Source: an uncultured Phycisphaerales bacterium (lineage in GTDB: Bacteria; Planctomycetota; Phycisphaerae; Tepidisphaerales; Tepidisphaeraceae). Taken from it: a stretch of 64,000 nt of DNA. Numbering within the stretch: the stretch's first letter is position 1; each line of letters starts with the position of its first letter. Where the stretch lies: the NCBI GenBank assembly GCA_903871935.1, contig CAIQIQ010000023.1, positions 1 to 64,000 of the forward strand, in the 5' to 3' direction. The notes beneath the pieces are model-generated. The model was not told the origin of the DNA. It saw only the letters and a list, made by a program, of their open reading frames with translations, and ran no database searches. The position numbers were made by a program, and so were the translations under genes. This document shows positions 53,816 to 62,157 of the stretch, piece after piece.

Positions 53816-55300
53816 CTACGCAGCCGCAATGTGCCGCCGGCAAATCTTCATGTAATGATGACCGCAAATCGCCAGACGGATCGCCTTGGGAAACAGCACC
53901 GGCCGCCGGGTCGCCGTCCAAGCCAGCAGATACCAATACTGCCATCTCTCCCGCCCGATCACCCCCAGGTAGAACAGCGAGCGAACAAAGGCGCGAACCT
54001 GCGAGAAATCCACGGCGGTCTTCACCTGCGGCGCGTGATACTCCCGCAGAAAGCGGCGCAGGCGCGTGTAATAGGCGCGCGGCGCGTAGATCCCTTTCAG
54101 AAGCCGGATATAGCCTTCCTGAAGGGACTCAAGTCCCATGCTCGGAACGATGTTGGTCGTGCCGTCAACGTTGTCGCCGGTTGAACCGCCTTGCAGGCGA
54201 TTCTCGCGCTGCAGACGCTCATGGAGTCTGGTCCCGGCAATCGCCTGCAGCAGGCCAACCATGGCCGTGACAATGCCGCTCCGCTGAATGAAGTCTATCT
54301 GCCGTTGGAAGGTGGCCGCGGTGTCATGGTCGAAGCCGACAATGAAGCCGCCCTGAACTTCCAGGCCTGCGTGCTGCAGCGTCCTGACATCGTTCGCCAG
54401 ATCGCGATTGCGATTCTGACGCTTGCCGCACTCATCGAGGCTCGCGCCATCAGGGGTCTCAATGCCAACAAAAACCTGATCGAAGCCGGCTCGGCACATG
54501 AGCTGCACCAGTTCAGGATCATCCGCCAGATCAATCGACACCTGGGTCAGCAACGGTGTGGGTCCGTGGTCCTGCTGCCATGTCGCCAGGGCCGGAAGCA
54601 GGTCGCGTTTGGCTGCGCTGCGGCGGCCGATCAGGTTGTCATCGACAAAGAAAACCGGCCCACGCCAGCCAGAGGCCTGCAGTGCATCCAGTTCCCGTAA
54701 CACCTGCGCCCCGTCCTTGCTGCGTGGCGTCCGCCCCAGCATGGCCGTGACGCTGCAAAAGTCACAGGCAAAAGGACACCCGCGTGAATACTGCACGCTC
54801 ATGCAAGAGTACTGCTTCTTCTTGAGCAGCCCCCAGAGCGGAATCGGCGACAATGAGAGATCGGCAAATGCATCGCTGCGGTAGATGCGCTGCGCGGTTC
54901 CTTTCTCAAGATCGGCGAGGAACGGCGGTAGTGTCAGCTCCGCCTCGTTGAGGATGAAATGGTCCACCTCGTCGAAGAAGGCTTCTTCAGCGGTGAAGAG
55001 CGGCCCGCCGGCGACAATCTTCTTGCCAGCCGCCTTGCAGCGGCGAACCAACGCCGCAGTTGCCGGACGCTGCACTCCCATGGCACTAACAAACACGTAG
55101 TCAGCCCAATGCAGATCTTCATCCTTGAGGCTCGCTGTGTTGAGATCAACTAGCCGCTTGTTCCATTTCTCCGGCAGAAGCGCGGCAACTGTCAGCAGGC
55201 CCAACGGTGGCGAAACCGCCTTCTTGCCCACAAACCAAAGAGCACTTGAGTAACTCCAGAATGTGTTTGGAAACTCAGGATACAAGAGCAGGATATTCAT
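53816..55300 (-). CDS. B12-binding radical SAM protein with DUF4070-type C-terminus
   Basis: 494 residues from ATG 55300; the frame upstream to 55450 is not family-like. 'MNILLLYPEFPNTFWSYSSALWFVGKKAVSPPLGLLTVAALLPEKW' in part opens a cobalamin-binding domain (about 1-130). The radical SAM core has 'YSRGCPFACDFCSVTAMLG' with CxxxCxxC at about 200, and 'GPVFFVDDNLIG'. The C-terminus is the DUF4070 type. The family includes HpnP, the hopanoid C-2 methylase, but most members are uncharacterised and I see no HpnP-specific feature. Divergent from a second radical SAM gene. Confidence 0.88.
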   Translation of the reverse strand: MNILLLYPEFPNTFWSYSSALWFVGKKAVSPPLGLLTVAALLPEKWNKRLVDLNTASLKDEDLHWADYVFVSAMGVQRPATAALVRRCKAAGKKIVAGGPLFTAEEAFFDEVDHFILNEAELTLPPFLADLEKGTAQRIYRSDAFADLSLSPIPLWGLLKKKQYSCMSVQYSRGCPFACDFCSVTAMLGRTPRSKDGAQVLRELDALQASGWRGPVFFVDDNLIGRRSAAKRDLLPALATWQQDHGPTPLLTQVSIDLADDPELVQLMCRAGFDQVFVGIETPDGASLDECGKRQNRNRDLANDVRTLQHAGLEVQGGFIVGFDHDTAATFQRQIDFIQRSGIVTAMVGLLQAIAGTRLHERLQRENRLQGGSTGDNVDGTTNIVPSMGLESLQEGYIRLLKGIYAPRAYYTRLRRFLREYHAPQVKTAVDFSQVRAFVRSLFYLGVIGRERWQYWYLLAWTATRRPVLFPKAIRLAICGHHYMKICRRHIAAA

Positions 55301-55558
55301 AACTGATCTCAGGCAGCGAAGACACTTCCTCCATGTATACATTGTCTCCTGAGAATGGTCGACAGGTAACGGGCAATGCACTGCGATACCTCCTCCGGGA
55401 GGCGCACTCATCAGGGAGACGGAGGTACAGTAGTCGAGACAGGGGTACACCGGCCTAGGGGATAATTCTTATTGCCCTCAAACGGTATTGGGTGTAGAAA
55501 TGACGTTGGCGGAGTAAGCTTGGCAATTGTGTTCCCGCCGGCCTACGATGCCGTTTGA

Positions 55559-57001
55559 TTGAAGATTCTGCTTGTCCAACCCGATTACCAGCAACACGGT
55601 TTTGGCTTCCGCTTGGTGGCCATGCCTGAACCGTTGAGTCTTGAAATGCTGGCGGCCTACCTGCCCGACCATGAGGTCCGCATTCTGGACATGCGCTGTG
55701 GCGATGAACTGGCACCGGCCGTGCGGGCGTTTGCCCCTGACCTGGTAGGGGTAACTGCCCTTACGCCAGAGGTCTACGCCGCCAGGGATGTGCTCCGGGA
55801 CGTCAAGGCGATATCCCCCCATGTTTTCACCGTTGCAGGCGGCCATCACGCCAGTCTGATGCCGCGCGACTTCCATCACCCGGATGTGGACGCCATCGTC
55901 ATTGGCGAAGGCGAAACGGTATTGGCACTGCTGGTAGCGGCATTGGGCAAAGGGCCCGCCGGTCAGCGCGATCTGTCCAGTGTGCCCAACCTCATCTGGC
56001 GTCAGCCGGACGGCGCCTTCCGCCAGAACCCCCAGCAGGCAGTTCCCATCATTCTCGACCATTTGCCGCTGCCGCGCCGTGACCTGGTCGCGCAGCATCG
56101 GCCAAAGTACTTCTTCCTCTTTGACCAGCCCGATACCTCAATGGCAACCGGCCGGGGTTGCCCCTACCGTTGCAGTTTCTGCAGCGTCTGGGAGTTCTAC
56201 GACGGCCGGACGCGGATGATGTGTCCGCAGCGGGTGATGGAGGAGCTGCGCACCGTTTCCACCGATCACATTACATTCGTCGACGATAACTTCCTGCTCA
56301 ACGCCAAACGCGAGGACCAGATCGCCGACATGATCCGCGCTGAGGGCATCAACAAGCGCTTCAGCATGGAGTGCCGCACCGACTCGATCGTGCGCAATCC
56401 GGATCTGGTGAAGAAATGGGTGGACATCGGGCTGTACGCCGCTCTGCTGGGCCTTGAAGGGACCGACGAAACGCTCAAGGCCGTAAACAAGTCCAATTCC
56501 GCTCAGACGAATGACATGGCCATCCGCATCCTTCAGGATCACGGCGTGGTAATCTGGGGGGCATTCCTTGTTGACCCGCAGTGGCAAGCTGATGACTTCA
56601 AGCGCCTGCACGATTACGTCAGTGCCCGCGGCATTACCCACACCCAGTACACTGTCCTGACTCCCCTTCCCGGTACCGAGTTGTATCGCCAGGCCCTCGC
56701 CGACAACCGCCTGCTCACGCACGACTACACCTGCTACGACGCCCTGCACGCGGTGACGGCGACCCGCCTGCCCCGCGAGCAGTTCTACCGGCACCTGGCC
56801 GATCTCTACCGCCAGACCGACCCGACCCCGTACATCGAAATGTTGCACCGCGGAGTCCTTAGTATCGCCGACGTGAAGCGCGGCAAGGCCATGCTTGATG
56901 CCATGAGCAAATGGGAGAATTACACCGTCAATGATCCCATTCTCGGCCGGCTCACAGGCACAGAAGCCGGGATGTCGCAGCCAGTTTTGCGCGTAGAGTA
57001 G
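55559..57001 (+). CDS. B12-binding radical SAM protein, second family
   Basis: 480 residues from a TTG start (no ATG before the conserved 'KILLVQPDYQQHGFGFRLVAMPEPLSLEMLAAYLPDHEVRILDMR' part). A cobalamin-binding-like domain (about 1-140) is followed by the radical SAM core: 'ATGRGCPYRCSFCSVWEFY' (CxxxCxxC, about 200), 'ITFVDDNFLLN' and 'GLYAALLGLEGTDETLKAVNK'. The overall layout resembles HpnR-type hopanoid methylases and other lipid-modifying members, but assignment is uncertain. It is divergent from the other radical SAM gene with 258 bp between starts, and the two may act in one pathway. Confidence 0.85.
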   Translation: MKILLVQPDYQQHGFGFRLVAMPEPLSLEMLAAYLPDHEVRILDMRCGDELAPAVRAFAPDLVGVTALTPEVYAARDVLRDVKAISPHVFTVAGGHHASLMPRDFHHPDVDAIVIGEGETVLALLVAALGKGPAGQRDLSSVPNLIWRQPDGAFRQNPQQAVPIILDHLPLPRRDLVAQHRPKYFFLFDQPDTSMATGRGCPYRCSFCSVWEFYDGRTRMMCPQRVMEELRTVSTDHITFVDDNFLLNAKREDQIADMIRAEGINKRFSMECRTDSIVRNPDLVKKWVDIGLYAALLGLEGTDETLKAVNKSNSAQTNDMAIRILQDHGVVIWGAFLVDPQWQADDFKRLHDYVSARGITHTQYTVLTPLPGTELYRQALADNRLLTHDYTCYDALHAVTATRLPREQFYRHLADLYRQTDPTPYIEMLHRGVLSIADVKRGKAMLDAMSKWENYTVNDPILGRLTGTEAGMSQPVLRVE

Positions 57002-57025
57002 CCCCCTTTCGCCAGCCTCAACTGC

Positions 57026-57865
57026 GTGAATGCCTCACTACCAGCTATACTCCGTCGCGTGAGCATCGCCACTCTGCAGTACCGCCCGCAGCGCATCGCC
57101 GAACTCCGGCAGCAGGTCCGCGATCGCATGCTTAGAGAATCCCCATGCACCCGCCAGCCAAACTTCATCCGCGTCTCCGCCGCCGATCTGCTGCTGCTCT
57201 ACCGCCTCTATGATGAACTCTTCTTCAACGGCGTCATCCAAAGCATGCTGATGGACAAAACACACCGGCCGCTGGCGCTGAAAGTCTCCCAGGCCATGAC
57301 CTCTTCCGGCGGCAGAACCCTGCGCCTGCGGCGTCGCGATCTCAGCGGCGCCCTGCAGACCCATTACGAGATCGCCATCTCCGCCCGTCTGCTGTTCAAC
57401 TCCTTCAAGAATAATGACCGCTCCATCCACGTCTCCGGCCAGCTCTGCACTGACCGCCTCGATGCGATGATGCGGATCATGGAGCACGAGCTGGTGCACC
57501 TCATCGAGATGCTCAGCTTCGGCGACTCAAGCTGCAAAAAGACCCGCTTCCTTACCATTGCCGACCGCATCTTCGGCCACACCCACGCCGCGCATCGCCT
57601 GATCACCCCGCGCGAACGAGCGGCAACCGAACACAAACTGCGCTCCGGTGATGAAGTGGAATTCACCTTCGAGGGCCAGACTCTGCGCGGACGAATCAAC
57701 CGCATCAACACCCGCGCAACCGTTCTGGTGCCCGACCCGCGCGGCCTGCGTTACACCGACGGCAACCACTACGCCCGCTATTACGTCCCGCTTTCGCGGC
57801 TTATCCCGCTCGTCCGTTCGTTCGTAGTGGGGGCGCAAGCCCCCGATGCAGGGACTGTCCAATAG
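57026..57865 (+). CDS. SprT-like metallopeptidase-domain protein, C-terminus formed by a repeat
   Basis: 279 residues from GTG 57026 (GTG 57059 is an alternative; neither has a strong ribosome site). 'LYRLYDELFFNGVIQ' and 'MEHELVHLIEMLSFGDSSCKKT' (HExxH, about 152-156) match the SprT-like zincin fold. 'SGDEVEFTFEGQTLRGRINRINTRATVLVP' is a small SH3-like C-terminal domain. The final about 13 residues (VVGAQAPDAGTVQ) are encoded by the left arm of a GTAG palindrome repeat, so the natural stop was probably replaced when that element inserted. Function unknown. Confidence 0.82.
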   Translation: MNASLPAILRRVSIATLQYRPQRIAELRQQVRDRMLRESPCTRQPNFIRVSAADLLLLYRLYDELFFNGVIQSMLMDKTHRPLALKVSQAMTSSGGRTLRLRRRDLSGALQTHYEIAISARLLFNSFKNNDRSIHVSGQLCTDRLDAMMRIMEHELVHLIEMLSFGDSSCKKTRFLTIADRIFGHTHAAHRLITPRERAATEHKLRSGDEVEFTFEGQTLRGRINRINTRATVLVPDPRGLRYTDGNHYARYYVPLSRLIPLVRSFVVGAQAPDAGTVQ

Positions 57866-57918
57866 CTAATAGTTCCTTGAGACATCGGTCATTCGAGGCT
57901 TGCGCCCCCACTACGAAC
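57820..57918. repeat. Inverted pair of GTAG-headed palindromes (BIME-like)
   Basis: A perfect 22-bp inverted repeat: left arm 57820-57841, right arm 57897-57918. Each arm, read inward, has GTAG-T followed by GGGGGC-GCAA and then GCCCCC (left) or GCCTCG (right). The left arm overlaps the end of the SprT-like ORF; the right arm ends 3 bp before the stop of the convergent VOC gene. Confidence 0.8.
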
Positions 57919-57920
57919 AC

Positions 57921-58355
57921 TTACTTCACATCATCGTGCAGTAGCTCAATATCCACGCCCAGCAGTTTCTCCCCGCGCAGGTACGCATAGCACCCGCCGG
58001 TATAATCCCCCGTCTGCGAAACCGGCAATCCCAGCATCGCGATCGTCTGGCGCATGTCCGGAGCATCCATGGCAATGTGGTGCACACTTGGTCCATGCTT
58101 CTTCAGATGCTCCATCCAGACGCTGCCTTCGCCAACCGGTTCGATCAGTTCGATCGTGATGTTCTTCGCCTGAATGAATGCCAGCTTCGCCCGCGCATCG
58201 GTATCTTTCCCCTCATACTTCGTGTGCGCCTTGTCCCTGCCATCGGTTAGGAACCACTTGGGTGTTTCCAGCTTGAACACCTTCGCCCACGCGGCAGCAT
58301 ACTTGTCGATGTCATCCACGATGATCGCAATCTGCGTAATGGCCGTATCTTTCAT
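57921..58355 (-). CDS. VOC-family protein (methylmalonyl-CoA epimerase/glyoxalase-like)
   Basis: 144 residues with two beta-alpha-beta-beta-beta units: 'ITQIAIIVDDIDKYAAAWAKVF' and 'SVHHIAMDAPDMRQTIAMLG'. His/Glu metal ligands are plausible in 'TIELIEP', 'VHHIAMDA' and 'GVDIELLHD'. It is closest in feel to methylmalonyl-CoA epimerases, but the substrate cannot be set from sequence alone. Confidence 0.88.
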   Translation of the reverse strand: MKDTAITQIAIIVDDIDKYAAAWAKVFKLETPKWFLTDGRDKAHTKYEGKDTDARAKLAFIQAKNITIELIEPVGEGSVWMEHLKKHGPSVHHIAMDAPDMRQTIAMLGLPVSQTGDYTGGCYAYLRGEKLLGVDIELLHDDVK

Positions 58356-58449
58356 TACCGTGTTCCTTTGCTCAGCAGACCTGATTCTCCCGCCATCATA
58401 ACCGACAGGCCGGGCTCGACACAGCCAGATCCACCGCCCACAAATGCAT

Positions 58450-58480
58450 CGGGCCGGCGAACGCGAACGTCGCCGGCCCG
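58450..58480. terminator. GC-rich hairpin downstream of the porin gene
   Basis: CGGGCCGGCGA and TCGCCGGCCCG form a perfect 11-bp stem with a 9-base loop. There is no clear T-tract on either side, so it is a weak terminator candidate or another palindrome unit. Confidence 0.5.
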
Positions 58481-58508
58481 ATCTTCATGAACTGCATCAA
58501 ATACGCTA

Positions 58509-59960
58509 TCAGAGCGTCAGGTTCAGTTCCACGCGAAGGAACACCGCTTCGCTTTGGTTGCTGCCAGAGTAGAAGTTGCCGGGGAAGAAATACTCACCCC
58601 ACAGGTGGCCTGTCAGGTGGCTGTTGAACTTGTACTTCGCCACGGCTTGGAAGTAGTTGCCACGGAAGTTGCCGTCGGCGGTGATCCCGCTATTTGCATC
58701 CTCATTCGCGAACATGGCGTAATAGGCGGCGCTCAGATTAAGCTGCTTCGTCGGGTTGGCTTCCCAGTTCGGGCCAACTCGAATCAGATTCGTCTGCTCG
58801 CCCGGCCGGCCTTTTGTCTCCGTGGCCCAGGTGTTGGCGTACATTTCGCTCCACTGCGGCCACCGGCCCCAAAGAGGATCAAATCCTTCATTGGTCTTGC
58901 TGTTCGGGTCATCGCCCGAGAGATACTCAAGATCAAATCCGAGCTTCTGATCCCAGGTATCCTTGAAGGCGTACGTGATGCGGCTCGTAGCACCAAACGC
59001 GTTCAGCCTGCCCGGTGTCTCATACGGTGTGCGGTTATTGCCAAACTCGTACACGCCCTGTGCCCGCGCAGACAGGTTGTCACTGAATGCGTGCTCGGCC
59101 CGGCCACCTAAGGCGTGAATCTCGCCCTGATCGCCATTACGCAGTTCCTGATCGTTGTTCTTGTAAATGTAGAAGGCGTCGAAATTGGTGCCTTTGTCAA
59201 CCGTGTACTTGTAGTCGGCAATCACGCCAAACTCATTTTCCTCAACCAGCGAGGGTTCCCCATGCCCATTGGGGTAGGTGGCCGTATTGCCGATGGCCGG
59301 AAACCAGGCTTCCGGGTCCTGATGCGTCTGCAACACCGACATGTCCAGCGAACTATGGTTGTCCGGCAACTGCATCTGCAGCCGGATCGCATCAAAGAAA
59401 ATCGTCCGCGAACCATCCAGCGGCGTGCCATCGAGGACCAGCCACCCTTCATTCATGATGATGTCCTGGCGGCCTACGGTCAGCGTGCTCTTGCTGTCAA
59501 ACAGGTTCTTCACCTGCAGGTTGAGCTGATCGCAAATAATGTAGCTCGTCTGCCAGCCTTCGGCGGCCTCGGGCTGCAACCAGTAGCGACCCTCCCACGT
59601 CCAGCGGTTGTTGATGGTCAGATTCTCCGCAGGCGTGATGGTAGCCCAGGCGCGGGCGCGGAACCGTGAGTAGTCTTGCTCATGGTTCTTCACGTCGTCC
59701 GACATGGTCGTTGCATCGTCCAGATACTCCTGACGCAGGCGTAAATCTGCGCCCAGCTTCAGCCAATCAGTCGGCTGCTTGATGGCATCCAGCGGATCCG
59801 CCGATGCCGGCGCCGGGGTTGCCGGCGCAACATTCGTCTTCGCCGGTGCAGCCGCTGGCGTCCCCGGCGCTGGTGCCGGCTCCGCCGCGATCACTGCTCC
59901 ACCAACAAGTGACACTGCTAACACAGCCGCCTTCAGGCGGCAATCCAACATTCCGCGCAT
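58509..59960 (-). CDS. Outer-membrane beta-barrel porin (alginate-export type)
   Basis: 483 residues. A signal peptide (about 1-26, ends VIAA) is followed by a Pro/Ala-rich linker (about 27-58) and a barrel with alternating strands: 'LKLGADLRLRQEYLDDAT', 'RFRARAWATITPAENLTINNRWTWEG', 'LTVGRQDI' and a last strand 'EAVFLRVELNLTL'. 'YLSGDDPNSKTNEGFDPLWGRWPQWSE' is characteristic of the alginate_exp/AlgE-like family. It likely passes small saccharides or acidic oligosaccharides across the outer membrane. Confidence 0.88.
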   Translation of the reverse strand: MRGMLDCRLKAAVLAVSLVGGAVIAAEPAPAPGTPAAAPAKTNVAPATPAPASADPLDAIKQPTDWLKLGADLRLRQEYLDDATTMSDDVKNHEQDYSRFRARAWATITPAENLTINNRWTWEGRYWLQPEAAEGWQTSYIICDQLNLQVKNLFDSKSTLTVGRQDIIMNEGWLVLDGTPLDGSRTIFFDAIRLQMQLPDNHSSLDMSVLQTHQDPEAWFPAIGNTATYPNGHGEPSLVEENEFGVIADYKYTVDKGTNFDAFYIYKNNDQELRNGDQGEIHALGGRAEHAFSDNLSARAQGVYEFGNNRTPYETPGRLNAFGATSRITYAFKDTWDQKLGFDLEYLSGDDPNSKTNEGFDPLWGRWPQWSEMYANTWATETKGRPGEQTNLIRVGPNWEANPTKQLNLSAAYYAMFANEDANSGITADGNFRGNYFQAVAKYKFNSHLTGHLWGEYFFPGNFYSGSNQSEAVFLRVELNLTL

Positions 59961-60130
59961 CGGGTCTCTCCTTTATCCTCTCGACATGCTCAATCCCATA
60001 GGCCGGCCGCACTGGACGTCAGGCGGGCTCGACAGTTGCCGCAAGTTATAAACCCGGACCCTCAGAGTCAACAAGAACATCCATAAATCAAGTGTTGCCA
60101 ATAAGTTGGTAACCACAAACATAAGCGAGT

Positions 60131-60160
60131 TTGATTATCCGCTGATCAGTTGCCTAATAA
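60131..60160 (+). promoter_or_regulatory. Candidate sigma-70 promoter upstream of peroxiredoxin
   Basis: TTGATT and TAATAA are separated by 18 bp, about 120 bp upstream of the peroxiredoxin ATG. The rest of the 322-bp spacer (59961-60282) holds nothing I can name; no OxyR or PerR box was recognised. Confidence 0.35.
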
Positions 60161-60282
60161 TGTACTGCCCACATACAGGTCACATAAGCCTGCTGGGCGT
60201 TGGGATTTGCGCTGCACGTTACAGATGGTCAGATCGTCTGGCCAATTGCGGCTTAAGCCCCATATTAATAAGGAGTTAAGCT

Positions 60283-60873
60283 ATGGCAGCTCTCGTCGGC
60301 AAAAAGGCCCCCGCGTTCTCTCTCGATGCCGTCCACGATGGCCAGTTCAAGATCGTCACCCTCGATGAGTTCAGAGGCAAATGGCTGGTCATCTTCTTCT
60401 ATCCCCTCGATTTCACCTTCGTATGCCCGACGGAGATTCTTGCCTTCTCCGATCGCCACGATGAGTTCAAGAAACTCAAGGCCGAGATCATCGGCGTCAG
60501 CGTTGACAGCAAGTTCACCCATCTCGCATGGACCGAGCGCGACCGCAAGCAAGGTGGCATTCAGGGCCTGAAGTACCCCCTGCTCGCCGACTTGAACAAG
60601 ACCATGGCGGCCGACTACGGCGTGCTCGCCGACGCCGGCGTCGCCCTCCGCGGCCTGTTCATTATCGATCCCGATGGCGTCGTCCAGCACGCGACCATCA
60701 ACAATCTCGCCGTCGGCCGAAGCGTCGATGAAACCCTCCGCGTGCTTCAGGCCTTCCAGTTCACCCGCGAACACGGCGAAGTCTGCCCGGCCAACTGGAA
60801 ACCCGGTAGCGACACCATGATCCCCGACTGGAACCAGAGCAAGAAGTATTTCGGCAAAGCCGTCAAAGTCTGA
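60283..60873 (+). CDS. Typical 2-Cys peroxiredoxin (AhpC/Prx1 type)
   Basis: 196 residues; AAGGAG lies at ideal spacing before ATG. Peroxidatic Cys48 is in '[14 protein letters not shown]' and the resolving Cys168 in '[12 protein letters not shown]'. '[32 protein letters not shown]' and the C-terminal YF region ('SKKYFGK') are typical of sensitive Prx1. It reduces H2O2 and organic peroxides with a thioredoxin or AhpF partner. A strong hairpin follows the stop. Confidence 0.95.
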   Translation: MAALVGKKAPAFSLDAVHDGQFKIVTLDEFRGKWLVIFFYPLDFTFVCPTEILAFSDRHDEFKKLKAEIIGVSVDSKFTHLAWTERDRKQGGIQGLKYPLLADLNKTMAADYGVLADAGVALRGLFIIDPDGVVQHATINNLAVGRSVDETLRVLQAFQFTREHGEVCPANWKPGSDTMIPDWNQSKKYFGKAVKV

Positions 60874-60906
60874 CGCCGCAGGCCCATCACCCGATCCTTA
60901 CTCTCA

Positions 60907-60936
60907 ACGGCCCCGCAGCGCTCGCTGCGGGGCCGT
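60907..60936 (+). terminator. Hairpin after the peroxiredoxin gene
   Basis: ACGGCCCCGCAGC and GCTGCGGGGCCGT form a perfect 13-bp stem with a 4-base loop; an outer CTCTCA/TGAGAG pair may extend it. The T-tract is weak. Confidence 0.65.
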
Positions 60937-61096
60937 CTCGTCTGAGAGATTCCAGCAACACGTCCCGCATCCTGACTACACGCGTCGACCACAGAGCCTG
61001 AATGCCGGCGCTCCCAAAGACCAGATTGACAGCGACGTCAACCTGACCCAACATGCTTCCCACGACAGGCATCGAAAATCAACAGAGGTTCAACAC

Positions 61097-62119
61097 ATGA
61101 AGATTGGCGTTATCGGTCTGGGTAAGATGGGCGTGCAACATGCCGCGATCGCGCGTGAATTCAAGGCGACACGCGAGGTGCTGGGCTGCGAAGTGCTGCC
61201 ACAGGCGAGAGCCAGGGCTAAGAGACTCGGCATCGCCTCGGTTGGCGAACTCTCGGCCCTGTTGGCGTGGAAACCCGACGCCGTCCTGGTGGCGACCCAC
61301 GCCTCGGGCCACACTGCCGTTATTGAACCCTGCCTTTCGGCGGGCATCCCCGTGTTCACCGAGAAGCCCCTGGCCACGACCCTCGCCGACTGCCGTCGCC
61401 TCGTGGCCCTGGCCGCGCGGAAGAAGGTCCAGCTTCAGGTGGGCTTCGAGCTGCGCTTCTGCGGCATGACACGCGCGATCAAGGACATCCTCGGCTCAGG
61501 TCTCGTCGGCAAGCCGCTGAACCTGAGCCTGGTGCAGATATCCGGCCCCCACACTCCCCAGGAATGGCAGTTGAAGCGCGTCGGCGGCATCTTCTGGGAA
61601 AAGCTCTGCCACCAGGTCGACTATTACCGCTTCTGGCTGGGCGAGCCCAAGCGCATCATGGCCATCGCGGGCGCCAAGGCACTCAAGTACACCGACCTGC
61701 CCGACAGCGTGACGTCCTGCATGGAATTCCCCGGCGGGCGCATGGGTACCATCACCTTCATGACCACGCGCTCAGCGCAGGTCGGCGGCACCAGCGATCA
61801 CGGCGACCGCGGCCATTTCTACGAACTCTGCATGACCTGCACCAAGGGCTCTCTCACCGCCTGCGCGTGGACCGAAACCCTCAGCGTTGTGCGCTTCAAC
61901 CACCGCAAAGATTGCCGCAACGAACTCGTCGATCGCTTCATTATCCGCGACCGCTATGGCGAACCATCGTACGACCTGCGCTCGGAGGACTTTGACTTCC
62001 TTCAGTGCGTGCACGATGGTCGGAAACTCCACTTCACCGCCGAGGATGCGCTTCAGAGCATGGAATGGGTAGCCAAGGGAGAGAGATCCCTGGCGCAAAA
62101 CGGCAAATGGATCAGTTGA
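61097..62119 (+). CDS. Gfo/Idh/MocA-family sugar dehydrogenase
   Basis: 340 residues: 'MKIGVIGLGKMGVQHAAIA' (GxGxxG), 'IPVFTEKPLATTLADC' with the EKP lysine at about 93, and 'FWEKLCHQVDYYRFWLGEP'. It is a paralogue of the protein at 32701-33729, clearly similar along its length ('GGTSDHGDRGHFYELCMTCTKGS' versus 'GGTDDHGDRGHYYELIMTGTQGS'), but with C-ending codons like most genes here. A glycosidase-like secreted protein follows after 38 bp, so the two probably serve one glycan pathway. Confidence 0.93.
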   Translation: MKIGVIGLGKMGVQHAAIAREFKATREVLGCEVLPQARARAKRLGIASVGELSALLAWKPDAVLVATHASGHTAVIEPCLSAGIPVFTEKPLATTLADCRRLVALAARKKVQLQVGFELRFCGMTRAIKDILGSGLVGKPLNLSLVQISGPHTPQEWQLKRVGGIFWEKLCHQVDYYRFWLGEPKRIMAIAGAKALKYTDLPDSVTSCMEFPGGRMGTITFMTTRSAQVGGTSDHGDRGHFYELCMTCTKGSLTACAWTETLSVVRFNHRKDCRNELVDRFIIRDRYGEPSYDLRSEDFDFLQCVHDGRKLHFTAEDALQSMEWVAKGERSLAQNGKWIS

Positions 62120-62157
62120 TGGTCTTGAGAGAACAATTATCGCGTAGAGAGCAAACC

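Noticed and set aside
55559..57001. Naming this gene hpnR
   Set aside because: The layout is suggestive, but I cannot separate HpnR from other B12 radical SAM proteins by eye, so no symbol is given.
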